Positions 9,500-17,939 of a stretch of 64,000 nt of DNA are shown here, piece by piece. The stretch covers positions 6,572,001-6,636,000 of the forward strand of contig OY970235.1 in the NCBI GenBank assembly GCA_963714145.1, in the 5' to 3' direction. Source of the DNA: JBBWZH01 sp035544115. Lineage in GTDB: Bacteria; Actinomycetota; Actinomycetes; Mycobacteriales; CADCTP01. Position numbers and translations under genes: made by a program. The notes under the pieces are model-generated. The model was not told the DNA's origin and did not search any database. It saw nothing but the letters and a program-made list of their open reading frames with translations. The first letter of the stretch is position 1, and each line of letters starts with the position of its first letter.

Positions 9500-11824
9500 G
9501 TGAACGGCGTGGTGGAGATGCTCGCTTCGGACGCCCCCCGGTGGCTTGGTCGGGATCTGTTGGACCGAATTGTCACGGGTAGTAATCGGAGCCGATTGAC
9601 CCATGTCGAGGAGGTTCCACCCCGGTCCGGCCGCCCCACCACCTGGCCGGACTGGGTGCCGGGGTTGCTGGTGGATCGCCTGGCCGCCCGCGGCATCACC
9701 GCGCCGTGGGAGCACCAGGCCGCGGCGGCCGCGCTCGCCTGGTCGGGCACCTCGGTCGTGGTGTCCACCGGAACCTCGTCCGGGAAATCGCTGGCTTACC
9801 AACTGCCCACGCTGTCCGCCCTGCTGGCCGACGATCGTGCCACCGCGCTCTACCTGGCGCCGACCAAGGCGCTGGCCGGCGATCAACTGCGGTCGCTCCG
9901 GTCGCTGGTGTTGCCGACGCTGCGGGCGGCCACCTACGACGGCGACACTCCGGTCGACGAACGCGACTGGGTACGGGCCCACGGCCGGCTCGTGCTGACC
10001 AACCCGGACATGCTGCACCGCGGCATCCTGCCGGCCCACGCGCGCTGGTCCGGGTTCCTGCGTCGACTACGGTACGTAATCGTTGATGAGTGCCACACCT
10101 ATCGGGGGATTTTTGGCTCGCATGTCGCCCACGTGCTCCGCCGGCTCCGCCGGGTCTGCGCCTCGTACGGCGCTGAACCCAGCTTCATCCTGGCGTCGGC
10201 CACCGTGGCGGCGCCGGCCCGGTCCGCCTCCCGGCTGACCGGCCTGCAGGTCGCCGAGGTCACCGACGACGCCTCACCCCGGGGCGGCACCGCGTTCGGA
10301 CTCTGGGAGCCGCCGCTCACCGGGCTGACCGGCGAGCACGGCGCTCCGGTCCGCCGGTCGGCCGGCGCCGAGGCGGCCCGGCTGCTCGCCGACCTCGTCG
10401 TGGAAGGCGCCCGCACGCTGGCCTTCGTCCGGTCCAGGCGGGGCGCTGAGATCGTCGCCCTGAACGCCAAGCGGCTGCTGTCCGACGCGGCGCCGGAGCT
10501 CACCGACCGGGTCGCCGCCTACCGGGCCGGGTACCTGCCGGAGGAGCGGCGCGCGCTGGAGGCGGCGCTGTCCGGTGGCGACCTGCTCGGCGTGGCCACC
10601 ACGAACGCGCTCGAGCTCGGCGTCAACATCGCCGGCCTGGACGCGGTCGTACTCGCCGGCTACCCCGGGACGCTCGCCTCGGTCTGGCAGCAGGCCGGGC
10701 GGGCCGGGCGCGACGCCGAGAACGCCCTGGTCGTCTTCGTCGCCCGCGACGACCCGCTCGACACCTACCTGGTGCATCACCCGGAGGCGATCTTCGGGCG
10801 ATCGGTCGAGGCGACCGTGCTGGATCCGGCGAACCCACACGTGCTCGCTCCGCAGCTGTGCTGCGCGGCCGCCGAACTGCCACTGACCGAGGCGGACCTG
10901 CCACTGTTCGGCGAGGCGGCCAGCCGCGAACTCCTGCCCGATCTGGTGCGGCGCGGCCTGCTGCGGCACCGCTCGACCGGCTGGTACTGGACCAGCCGGC
11001 GCCGCCCCGAGCTGGACATCCGGGGAACCGGTGGCGAGCCGATCCGGGTCGTGGAGGCCGGCACCGGTCGCGTGCTCGGCACCGTGGACGCGTGGGCGGC
11101 GCACAGTTCGGTGCACCCGGGAGCGGTCTACCTGCACCAGGGGGTGTCCTACCTCGTCGATGAGCTCGACCTGGACGACGCGGTCGCGCTGGTGCACGCC
11201 GAGGAGCCGGACTGGACCACGGCGGCACGCGACACCACCGACATCCGGATCGTCTCGTCCGTCCGCGAACGCGTCCTCGGCGACGTCTCGCTGCACTTCG
11301 GTGTCGTGGACGTGACCAACCAGGTGGTGTCCTACCTGCGCCGCCGGATCGCGACCGGCGAGGTGATCGACGAGCACCCGCTCGACCTGCCGGCGCGGCA
11401 ACTGCGGACCCGGGCGGTCTGGTACACACTCTCCGCCGAGGCGGTCGCGCGCTGCGCCGAACCGGCCGAGCTGCCCGGTGCGGCGCATGCCGCCGAGCAT
11501 GCGGCGATCGGATTGCTGCCGCTGTTCGCGACCTGCGACCGCTGGGACATCGGCGGGGTGTCGACCGCCCGGCACGAGGACACCGGTCGGGCGACCGTGT
11601 TCGTCTACGACGGCCACCCGGGCGGTGCCGGCTTCGCCGCCCGCGGGTACGACCAGGTCGAGGCGTGGCTGCGGGCGACCCGCGAGGCGGTCGCCGCCTG
11701 CGAGTGTGAGGCCGGCTGCCCGTCCTGCGTGCAGTCACCGAAGTGCGGCAACGGCAACGAGCCACTGGACAAGGCCGGCGCCATCCGGCTGCTCGACGTC
11801 GTGTTGGGCGCGCTGGCCGGCTGA
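9500..11824 (+). CDS. DEAD/DEAH-box helicase with DUF1998 domain
   Basis: About 774 residues. Motif I is STGTSSGKSLAYQLP near residue 90, motif II VDECHTYRG near residue 195 (DECH box), motif III ILASATVAAP, and motif VI the QQAGRAGRDAENALVV segment. The C-terminus carries the DUF1998 cysteine cluster CECEAGCPSCVQSPKCG. This architecture is that of YprA/MrfA-type helicases, for which a role in repair of mitomycin-type adducts is known in Bacillus. GTG 9500 is the first start after the bldG promoter region; ATG 9518 is an alternative and neither has a good ribosome binding site. The open frame further upstream is antisense to bldG and is not used. Confidence 0.9.
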   Translation: MNGVVEMLASDAPRWLGRDLLDRIVTGSNRSRLTHVEEVPPRSGRPTTWPDWVPGLLVDRLAARGITAPWEHQAAAAALAWSGTSVVVSTGTSSGKSLAYQLPTLSALLADDRATALYLAPTKALAGDQLRSLRSLVLPTLRAATYDGDTPVDERDWVRAHGRLVLTNPDMLHRGILPAHARWSGFLRRLRYVIVDECHTYRGIFGSHVAHVLRRLRRVCASYGAEPSFILASATVAAPARSASRLTGLQVAEVTDDASPRGGTAFGLWEPPLTGLTGEHGAPVRRSAGAEAARLLADLVVEGARTLAFVRSRRGAEIVALNAKRLLSDAAPELTDRVAAYRAGYLPEERRALEAALSGGDLLGVATTNALELGVNIAGLDAVVLAGYPGTLASVWQQAGRAGRDAENALVVFVARDDPLDTYLVHHPEAIFGRSVEATVLDPANPHVLAPQLCCAAAELPLTEADLPLFGEAASRELLPDLVRRGLLRHRSTGWYWTSRRRPELDIRGTGGEPIRVVEAGTGRVLGTVDAWAAHSSVHPGAVYLHQGVSYLVDELDLDDAVALVHAEEPDWTTAARDTTDIRIVSSVRERVLGDVSLHFGVVDVTNQVVSYLRRRIATGEVIDEHPLDLPARQLRTRAVWYTLSAEAVARCAEPAELPGAAHAAEHAAIGLLPLFATCDRWDIGGVSTARHEDTGRATVFVYDGHPGGAGFAARGYDQVEAWLRATREAVAACECEAGCPSCVQSPKCGNGNEPLDKAGAIRLLDVVLGALAG

Positions 11825-11959
11825 CGTGCGCCGAGGGGTGCTCCGGACGAGCCGAAAGGACGTACCGCGAGCCGGGCATGTGTACGACGTGAAGGGGGTA
11901 GGGATGCGTTGACGGGAGGTTGCGATCGCGGACTTCCCCGCCACCCTCGAAAGGAGCTG

Positions 11960-12469
11960 ATGACCGTGGCGGTCCTTGGTCTGCTCTTGCTAGCCGCCGC
12001 TGGAGTCCTCACCGCAGCCGTCGTAACCAGCAATACCGGCGCGGTCGAGACAGATCTCTGGAATGCGACCATCTCCAACGTGTCACTCGGCGTCGTCTTC
12101 GTCGCCGGCATGCTGACGGCGGTCGCCGCAGTGGTCGGCATCATCATGATGATGGGCGGCGTACGCCGGAACCAGCGACTGCGGCAGGAACGCCGAGTCC
12201 TGCGCCGGGAGAACCAACGGCTGTCCCAGCGGGTTGAGGCCGGTGTGGCCCCCGACGAGACGACCACCAGGTACCCCGTTACCGAGCGGGTCACCGAGGA
12301 GCCGGTCGGGCCGCAGCAGCGGCGCAGCCTGTTCAGCCCGCGGCGCTCGACCACTGATACCCGGGCCGACACCGGTGGGCGTCCGACGCGGACCGATGAC
12401 CGCGTCGTGGCGAGCGACCCGCAGGAGACCTCAGTGACCTCGACGGAGCCGGTGAGCCGATCCGGCTGA
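11960..12469 (+). CDS. Two-helix membrane protein, hypothetical
   Basis: 169 residues. Two membrane segments are visible (VAVLGLLLLAAAGVLTAAVV and VSLGVVFVAGMLTAVAAVVG), followed by a basic, probably coiled-coil stretch (RRNQRLRQERRVLRRENQRL) and a disordered polar tail. The arrangement resembles small LapA-type proteins but no diagnostic motif is seen. ATG 11960 has AAGGAG four bases upstream. It follows the helicase after 135 bp and converges on the Tad operon at a strong terminator. Confidence 0.75.
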   Translation: MTVAVLGLLLLAAAGVLTAAVVTSNTGAVETDLWNATISNVSLGVVFVAGMLTAVAAVVGIIMMMGGVRRNQRLRQERRVLRRENQRLSQRVEAGVAPDETTTRYPVTERVTEEPVGPQQRRSLFSPRRSTTDTRADTGGRPTRTDDRVVASDPQETSVTSTEPVSRSG

Positions 12470-12612
12470 CCTGGCCAGCTCCGCCGATCTGAACCGATCG
12501 ACCGCTGAGGGCAGGCGGACGCGGGTCGGCCAGGCCCCGGCCGACCCGCCTCTGCCTGCCAGTTCCACTCCCGCCGCGGGTCGGACCCGACCGGCCTGCT
12601 GGCGAAACCCTC

Positions 12613-12660
12613 CCTGGTGGGGAGGGCGGCACCGACCCCGGTGCGGCCCTCCCCACCAGG
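12613..12660. terminator. Bidirectional terminator-like hairpin
   Basis: A perfect 15-bp stem, CCTGGTGGGGAGGGC paired with GCCCTCCCCACCAGG, encloses a second stem GCACCG/CGGTGC. It lies between the convergent ends of the membrane-protein gene (12469) and the Tad operon (12662), so it can serve both strands. There is no T-run. Confidence 0.75.
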
Positions 12661-12661
12661 C

Positions 12662-13030
12662 TCATGTCGGGCCCGGTGCCGCCAGCTCGGCCGGTGCGGG
12701 CCCGGCCCTGGCCCTGCCGCTCGCGGTCCACCGCCCGAGCCGGCCGAGTGGCAGCGGCCGAGTGACCACCACCTCGACTACCTCGCCCGTCACGGTGCAC
12801 CGGCTCACCTGGCCGCCATTGGCGCGGGCGACCCGGCCAGCCGCCGCGCAGGCCGGGCCGGTGCCGTCAAGGGCAGCCGCCGCTCCGGCCAGCGCGGCCA
12901 GATCGGCGGCCGTCTCGACCCGGTGCCGGGCCACCACCGCGACGCCGCGGACGACGCCGGCGACGCCGCCCAGCACCACCAGCATGCTGAGCACGAGGAC
13001 CAGCACCGTGCCGCCGCCGCGATCGGTCAC
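12662..13030 (-). CDS. TadE/TadG-like pilus assembly protein (Rv3654c type)
   Basis: 122 residues. The protein starts VTDRGGGTVLVLVLSML, with a short basic N-terminus and one hydrophobic helix, then HRVETAADLAALAGA, the conserved segment of TadE/G-like minor pilins. A single cysteine pair (GPACAAAG, SRCTVTG) follows. GTG 13030 overlaps the TGA of the preceding tadE-like gene by four bases (GTGA), indicating translational coupling. It is the last gene of the Tad operon. Confidence 0.82.
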   Translation of the reverse strand: MTDRGGGTVLVLVLSMLVVLGGVAGVVRGVAVVARHRVETAADLAALAGAAAALDGTGPACAAAGRVARANGGQVSRCTVTGEVVEVVVTRPLPLGRLGRWTASGRARAGPAPAELAAPGPT

Positions 13031-13392
13031 CCACCACCGGTGTCCACCACCCCCGGCTCCAGCTCGCCGACCGCCCGGGCCCCGACGCTCATGGTCGGAA
13101 CGAACCGGGCCGCCGACCGGATCTCGGCCGAAACCGTGACCACCACCTGGCTGCCCTGGAACGCGATCACGATCCGCGCGCCGGTCGGAGCCGTGGCCGA
13201 GCCGAGCCGGCGTGCTGCCGGCACCGGCTCGCCCCGGACAACCGCCCGGACCACGGCCCGGGCCGAGTCGACGCAGCGCAGTTGCGCACCGACAACGCCC
13301 ACCGCCGCCATCCCGGCCACCGCGAGAGCGACCAGGACGGGGAGCGCGATCGCCACCTCGGCCGTCGCGGAGCCCCGGTCGCATCGGCTCAG
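13027..13392 (-). CDS. TadE-like minor pilin, probable CTG start
   Basis: 121 residues when read from CTG 13392. The protein begins ALSRCDRGSATAEVAIALPVLVAL: the Gly-Ser-Ala-Thr-Ala-Glu stretch with a following hydrophobic helix is the type IV pilin-like processing region of TadE proteins (Glu at +5). No ATG, GTG or TTG exists in this frame between the end of the DUF4244 gene and the motif. The CTG overlaps that gene's TGA (CTGA), which would mirror the GTGA and ATGA overlaps elsewhere in the operon. The next upstream conventional start lies inside the DUF4244 gene and would add an implausible Arg/Gly-rich leader. Confidence 0.75.
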   Translation of the reverse strand: MSRCDRGSATAEVAIALPVLVALAVAGMAAVGVVGAQLRCVDSARAVVRAVVRGEPVPAARRLGSATAPTGARIVIAFQGSQVVVTVSAEIRSAARFVPTMSVGARAVGELEPGVVDTGGG

Positions 13393-13565
13393 AGCGCGGC
13401 GGTAAGCGCCGTCTGAATGATCCGCCCCAGGGCGGCCGCGGCGTTCGGCCCGGTCAGCAACTTGTAGAGCAGCAGGCCGAACCCGACTGCCGCCAGCATC
13501 ACCACCGCGTACTCGGCCGTCGCCATCCCGTCGTCCTGACGCAGCCGCCGGAACACCCATCGCAT
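13389..13565 (-). CDS. DUF4244 Flp-type pilin
   Basis: 58 residues. A basic leader MRWVFRRLRQDDGMATAEYA precedes one hydrophobic helix (VVMLAAVGFGLLLYKLL). The G-MATAEYA segment resembles the prepilin cleavage site of Flp pilins, with Glu at mature position 5 followed by Tyr. ATG 13565 is chosen because AAGGAG lies seven bases upstream; upstream codons are not needed. It is separated from tadC by about 195 bp, probably holding its own promoter, and feeds directly into the two TadE/G-like genes. Confidence 0.85.
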   Translation of the reverse strand: MRWVFRRLRQDDGMATAEYAVVMLAAVGFGLLLYKLLTGPNAAAALGRIIQTALTAAL

Positions 13566-13759
13566 CTCGCATCTCCTTCTGCCCGCACCACCCGCTGTGG
13601 TGTCGTGCCGCAAGCCTCATTGCGCTTGCCGGCCGGGACCAGTGGTCGGATCGCTTCTGTGGATGGAGGTTTCGCCTGTGGACGGTCGGGTGAAATCACG
13701 GCCGTGCCGTGATAGTGCACAGGCTGATCGACTGTCTATTGTGGACGATCGAGCGTCGG

Positions 13760-14476
13760 TCAGAGCAGCGCGGTGCCGGCGAGCGAGAGGACGAACGGGA
13801 CGACGCCGAGGCTGACGAACGCCGGCAGGAAGCACAGCCCCAGCGGCGCGGTCGCCAGTACGCCGGCCCGGCGCGCCCGCACCTCACCGGCGGCCGCCGC
13901 CGCATCCCGCCGCTGCGCCGCGAGCCGCTCGAGTGCCGATGCGAGCGCGCTGCCGCTGCGCGCCGACCGCCGGACCGACCGGGCCACCGCACCCAGAACC
14001 GGATCGTCCGCGTACTGCGACCAGGCGATGTCCACGCTGGCGCCGAGCCGTTGCAGCCTGGCCACCGTGGCCAGGTCGGTCGCGAGTGGACCGGGCAGCG
14101 CGGTGGCGACGACCTCGAGCGCGACAACCAGTGGACTGCCGGCACGGAGGCTGACCGCGAGCAGGTCGAGGACCATGGGTAACTGGCCCGCCCGCCGCTC
14201 ACGGAGCCGGCGACTGGCCGCCGGTTCCAGCTGCCGCAACAGGCGGGCCGCGCCAACCCCGACCACGGCCGCGGCAACGATCCCGGCCGGTCCACCGACG
14301 ACCACCGCCGCTGCGAGCGCGGCCACCGCGATGGCCAGGTGGCGGGCCGACACCGGTGGCGACCGCGGCGCTGCCGCCGCCGGCCGCAGCAGGGCCAACT
14401 GCCGCGCCGCGGCCCGCCCGGATCTGCCCAGCAGCGCCAGCGCGGCGGCGAGGAACAGGAACGCGAGGCTCGTCAT
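13760..14476 (-). CDS. tadC: Type II secretion F family protein (TadC-like)
   Basis: 238 residues with hydrophobic segments at the N-terminus, near residues 45-70 and at the C-terminus. The GspF/TadC core contains LLAVSLRAGSPLVVALEVVA and LPGPLATDLATVARL. It would form part of the inner-membrane platform of the Tad pilus. ATG 14476 overlaps the TGA of tadB (ATGA). The larger open frame reaching 14785 is antisense-like sequence upstream of this start. Confidence 0.85.
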   Translation of the reverse strand: MTSLAFLFLAAALALLGRSGRAAARQLALLRPAAAAPRSPPVSARHLAIAVAALAAAVVVGGPAGIVAAAVVGVGAARLLRQLEPAASRRLRERRAGQLPMVLDLLAVSLRAGSPLVVALEVVATALPGPLATDLATVARLQRLGASVDIAWSQYADDPVLGAVARSVRRSARSGSALASALERLAAQRRDAAAAAGEVRARRAGVLATAPLGLCFLPAFVSLGVVPFVLSLAGTALL

Positions 14477-15348
14477 GGCTCGGCGCTCGCGGCGGCCAGA
14501 ATCCGGGCACACCAGAGCGCACCCAGCGCATCCAGACCGACGCCGACGAGCAGCGCGATCTGACCGGCTGGCGTACCGAACAGAACGTGCAGCGGCCTGG
14601 CGCCCGTGCCGGCCGCCAGCAGCACACCCACGCCCGGCAGCAACGCGAGCAGCACCGCACTGGCCCGCGGGCCAGCCAGTTGGGCGAGCACGCTCTGGCG
14701 CTGGCGGTGCCGCGATCGCAGATCGTCCGCCAGCCGCTCCACCACGGTGGCCAGCGGAGCGCCGGTCCGCTCGCTGACCAGCCACGCCGCGGCGAGCCCA
14801 GCGACGCCGGCGCGCGCCGCCGGGTCGGCGTCGAGCGTCGCCACCCGCTCAGCCAGTACGGGCGCCACCGCGCCGCCGAGCGCCGCCGTTGCCGCCGCGT
14901 GACCGAGCACGCCGGCGATCGCGGCCGGCCCGGCGGCCTCCGCCGCGGCGACCAGGGCCAGCCCTGGCCGCTGCCCGGCCCGCAACTCGTCGGCCAGGCA
15001 GCCCAGTGCCTCGCCGGCGGCCAGCGTCTCCCGGTCGGCCCGCCGGATCGACCGCTCGATGACCAGCACCTGCCAGCCCGCCGCGGCCAACAGGGCGGTC
15101 GCCACGGCCGGCACCGCGGCCGGCCGCCCAACGGTGACCAGGCTGGCCGACGCTCCGATCAGGCCACCTCCCGCACCAGCGACGGCGACCACCGCCCGCG
15201 GATGCCGCCGACCGCGCAGGAACGCCGGCAGCGACCGCCGCCGCGCCGCGGGCAGCAGGCCGACCTGCCGCAGCCGCGCAGCGGACAGCGACGGCGCCGG
15301 AGCCAGCAGCACCGCGCCGGCAAACGCCCCGAACATCAGCCACCACAT
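14473..15348 (-). CDS. tadB: Type II secretion F family protein (TadB-like)
   Basis: 291 residues. It has two N-terminal hydrophobic segments, then a GspF-type core with LGCLADELRAGQRPGLALVAA and AAWLVSERTGAPLATVVERLADDL, and two C-terminal helices (VLLALLPGVGVLLAAG and LVGVGLDALGALWC). This is the standard TadB membrane topology. ATG 15348 is 22 bases after the tadA stop. It acts with TadC beneath the TadA ATPase. Confidence 0.87.
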   Translation of the reverse strand: MWWLMFGAFAGAVLLAPAPSLSAARLRQVGLLPAARRRSLPAFLRGRRHPRAVVAVAGAGGGLIGASASLVTVGRPAAVPAVATALLAAAGWQVLVIERSIRRADRETLAAGEALGCLADELRAGQRPGLALVAAAEAAGPAAIAGVLGHAAATAALGGAVAPVLAERVATLDADPAARAGVAGLAAAWLVSERTGAPLATVVERLADDLRSRHRQRQSVLAQLAGPRASAVLLALLPGVGVLLAAGTGARPLHVLFGTPAGQIALLVGVGLDALGALWCARILAAASAEP

Positions 15349-15370
15349 CGCGCCGCCCGAGGATCAGCCA

Positions 15371-16519
15371 TCACCGGCCACCAGGGCCGGCCTGAAGCAG
15401 CGCGCAGAGGTCGGCCCAGGCCACCGTGGGGCCGGTGTCACGGCGCCAGGCCGGCGCCACGGTCACCAGGTCGTGCGCCCGCCGCAGCACACCGATCTCG
15501 GCCAGCTCACGGCCGCCACCGGCGCCGCGGTGCAGGTGCAGCGCGACCTGCACCGCGGCCGAGAGCTGGCTGTGCAACGCTGGCCGGCCGAGCCCGGCCA
15601 GCCCGGCCAGGGCCTCCAGCCGGGCCGGCAGTTCCGCGGCGCTGTTGGCGTGCACCGTGCCGGCGCCGCCGTCGTGGCCGGTGTTCAGCGCGGTCAGCAT
15701 CTCGACCACCTCGGCGCCGCGCACCTCCCCGACGACGAGCCGGTCCGGCCGCATCCGGAGCGCCTGCCGGACCAGGTCGCGCAGCGTGATGACACCAGCG
15801 CCCTCGACGTTCGCCGTCCGCGTGGTCAGCCGCACCACATGCTGGTGATCGGGCCGGAGTTCAGGTGAGTCCTCGACGATCACCAGCCGCTCGGACCGGT
15901 CGATCAGGCCCAGCATCGTGCCGAGCAGCGTGGTCTTGCCCGACCCGGTGCCGCCGGTGACCAGGAACGCCAGCCGGGCCCGGACGATGGCCTCGACCAA
16001 CTCAGCCGACTCGTCCGTCAGCGTTCCGACGCCCTGCAGCTGCCGCAGCGTGAAGCCGCGTGGCCGGAAGCAGCGCAGCGACAGGCAGGTTCCGTCGGCC
16101 GCCACCGGGGCCAGCACCGCGTGTAACCGGGTGCCGTCCGGCAGGCTCGCGTCCACCCAGGGGCGGCCGTCGTCCAGCCGGTGCCCGGCCGCGGCGGCCA
16201 GCCGCTGCGCCAGCAGGCGGACAGCCGTGTCGTCGGGAAACCGCAGACCGACCCGTTCCAGGCCGTGCCCGCGGTCGAGCCAGACCTGATCCGGGCCGTT
16301 GACCAGTACGTCGGTGGTGCCGGGCTGGCGCAGCAGCGACTCCAGCGGCCCGGCTCCGGCCAGCTCGGCCTCCGCCTCCCGGACCAGGTCGAGCAGCTGA
16401 TGGTCAGCCGCGAGGCCACCGCTCTCGGCCCGAACCAGCGCGGCCAGCTCGGCCCGGCTCGGCATGCTGCCGCTCTGCGCCAGCCGCCGGCGGACGCGGT
16501 CGACAACCTCGGCTGTCAT
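15371..16519 (-). CDS. tadA: TadA-type secretion ATPase
   Basis: 382 residues. Walker A is FLVTGGTGSGKTTLL near residue 185, the Asp box VIVEDSPELRPDH follows, Walker B is RPDRLVVGEVRGAEVVEML, and the His box is LNTGHDGGAGTVHANS. This is the complete motif set of CpaF/TadA ATPases that power Flp pilus assembly. ATG 16519 overlaps the stop of the cpaE-like gene (ATGA). Confidence 0.93.
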   Translation of the reverse strand: MTAEVVDRVRRRLAQSGSMPSRAELAALVRAESGGLAADHQLLDLVREAEAELAGAGPLESLLRQPGTTDVLVNGPDQVWLDRGHGLERVGLRFPDDTAVRLLAQRLAAAAGHRLDDGRPWVDASLPDGTRLHAVLAPVAADGTCLSLRCFRPRGFTLRQLQGVGTLTDESAELVEAIVRARLAFLVTGGTGSGKTTLLGTMLGLIDRSERLVIVEDSPELRPDHQHVVRLTTRTANVEGAGVITLRDLVRQALRMRPDRLVVGEVRGAEVVEMLTALNTGHDGGAGTVHANSAAELPARLEALAGLAGLGRPALHSQLSAAVQVALHLHRGAGGGRELAEIGVLRRAHDLVTVAPAWRRDTGPTVAWADLCALLQAGPGGR

Positions 16520-17583
16520 GCCGCCTCCCTCCCCACGCCGAGCAGTTGGTCGAGCAAGCGTTCACACAGCAAGGCGAGCGGCCCGCGGCGCCGCAGCTCG
16601 AGCGGGCGACCGCGGCAGAGTGAGACCGACAGCCCCGGCTCGGATCGGATCTCACCAAGCAGCGGCAACTCGACGACCTCGGCCACGGTCTCGGCCGACA
16701 CCACGGACGCCGGTGGCCGCCGGACGACCAGCCCGACGCTGCGTGCCTGTCCGGCCAGCCGCTCGGCGACCTGCACCGCCGACGCCGCCGCGCGGACATC
16801 CGCCGGAACGAGCATGATCAGCTCATCGGCCAGGCCGACCGCGACGTCGACGGCCGGCGGGTACCGCGGGAGATCCAGCACGATCACCCCACCGCCGCGC
16901 CGTCCTGCCTCGACCACAGCACAGATGGCCTCGCTGCCCACGGGCGGACGGCCCCGCCGGCGGTGCGACAGCACCGAGATTCCCTGCACCGCGGGCAGCG
17001 CCGCCCGCAACGCGGGCGACGGCAATCGACCTGAGACGCCGGCCAACTCGGGCCAGCGAAGCCCACTCTCGTCGACCGCGCCGAGCAGCAGGTCCAGACC
17101 GCTGCCGAGAACGTCGAGATCCAGCAGCAGCGCCGGCTCGTTGCGGCGGACCGCGGTCAGCGCGAGTGCGGCGGCCAGGACGCTCGCACCGGCACCACCA
17201 CAGCCACCCAGCACCCCGATCACGCGAGCCGCCACGTCGGCGGTGGCGACAGACGTCGCCAGCCGTTCGACCAACTCACCCTCGGCGTCGGGCAGCGCGA
17301 GAACGCCGTCGACCGCCAGGCCGGCCGCTCGAACCGCGGCATCGGCAGCCGGCGAACCACGGCAGACGAGCAGCACGCCGACGCGCGCCGGACTCTCGCT
17401 GATCAGCGACGCCCCGGCCAGGTCGGCTCCCAGCAGCACCAGCGGGGCTGCGCTCCAGCGAGCCCGGACGGCGACCGGATCGACCGCGACATCCACCTCG
17501 ACATCGGCGGCCGCAGCCAGCCGGAGCAGGTCGTCCAGCAGATCGGCGTCGTTCGTGGCCAGCAGCGGGCGGGGCTCTGCCAT
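16516..17583 (-). CDS. CpaE/Ssd-like P-loop protein of the Tad locus
   Basis: 355 residues. An N-terminal receiver-like region is followed by a MinD/ParA-type domain starting RVIGVLGGCGGAGASVLAAALAL near residue 137, a deviant Walker A lacking the usual lysine pair, and LLLDLDVLGSGLDLLLG. The Mycobacterium counterpart (Rv3660c, Ssd) is described as a septum-site regulator; CpaE proteins localise pili. ATG 17583 has GGAGGAG upstream. It is the first gene of the leftward Tad operon. Confidence 0.87.
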   Translation of the reverse strand: MAEPRPLLATNDADLLDDLLRLAAAADVEVDVAVDPVAVRARWSAAPLVLLGADLAGASLISESPARVGVLLVCRGSPAADAAVRAAGLAVDGVLALPDAEGELVERLATSVATADVAARVIGVLGGCGGAGASVLAAALALTAVRRNEPALLLDLDVLGSGLDLLLGAVDESGLRWPELAGVSGRLPSPALRAALPAVQGISVLSHRRRGRPPVGSEAICAVVEAGRRGGGVIVLDLPRYPPAVDVAVGLADELIMLVPADVRAAASAVQVAERLAGQARSVGLVVRRPPASVVSAETVAEVVELPLLGEIRSEPGLSVSLCRGRPLELRRRGPLALLCERLLDQLLGVGREAA

Positions 17584-17805
17584 GGCTCCTCCGGAGCGGT
17601 TCGGGTGCGGATTTCGCCATCACCGAAGCCGGTCCGGAGTCGCCGCGGAACCCCCCTCCGCAAATCTGTGGATAACGTTCGAGCCTGTGGATAGCCGTTT
17701 GGCAGCCACCCGGATCGGGACGAGGATGACCTCGATCGCCCAGCGAATCGGGCCAGCAGCGGGCCCGCGCCGAATCAGGCAGAGGAGAGCGAAGTGTCGC
17801 GCATC

Positions 17806-17912
17806 GGAGAAAAGGGACGGCCCCCGCCTGGGGGGATAGCGGGGGCCGTCAAAGCCCGGCTCCGGGGGGTTGAGCCGGACGCTTGCTGCGAGGACATGAA
17901 TCTGCCCCCGCC
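17806..17912 (-). ncRNA. 6C small RNA
   Basis: Read leftward, two stem-loops each expose six cytosines. Stem 1 is CCGGCTC/GAGCCGG (17878-17872 with 17862-17856) with loop AACCCCCCG. Stem 2 is GACGGCCCCCGC/GCGGGGGCCGTC (17850-17839 with 17827-17816) with loop TATCCCCCCAG. Stem 2 is followed by CCCTTTTCT, an intrinsic terminator tail. Two C6-loop hairpins define the actinobacterial 6C RNA family. The mycobacterial member (ncRv13660c) lies between Rv3660c and Rv3661, the same gene pair as here. The 5' end is approximate; TATACC near 17917 is a possible -10. Confidence 0.88.
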
Positions 17913-17939
17913 TGGTATACGTGTACCCCATACGAGGGC

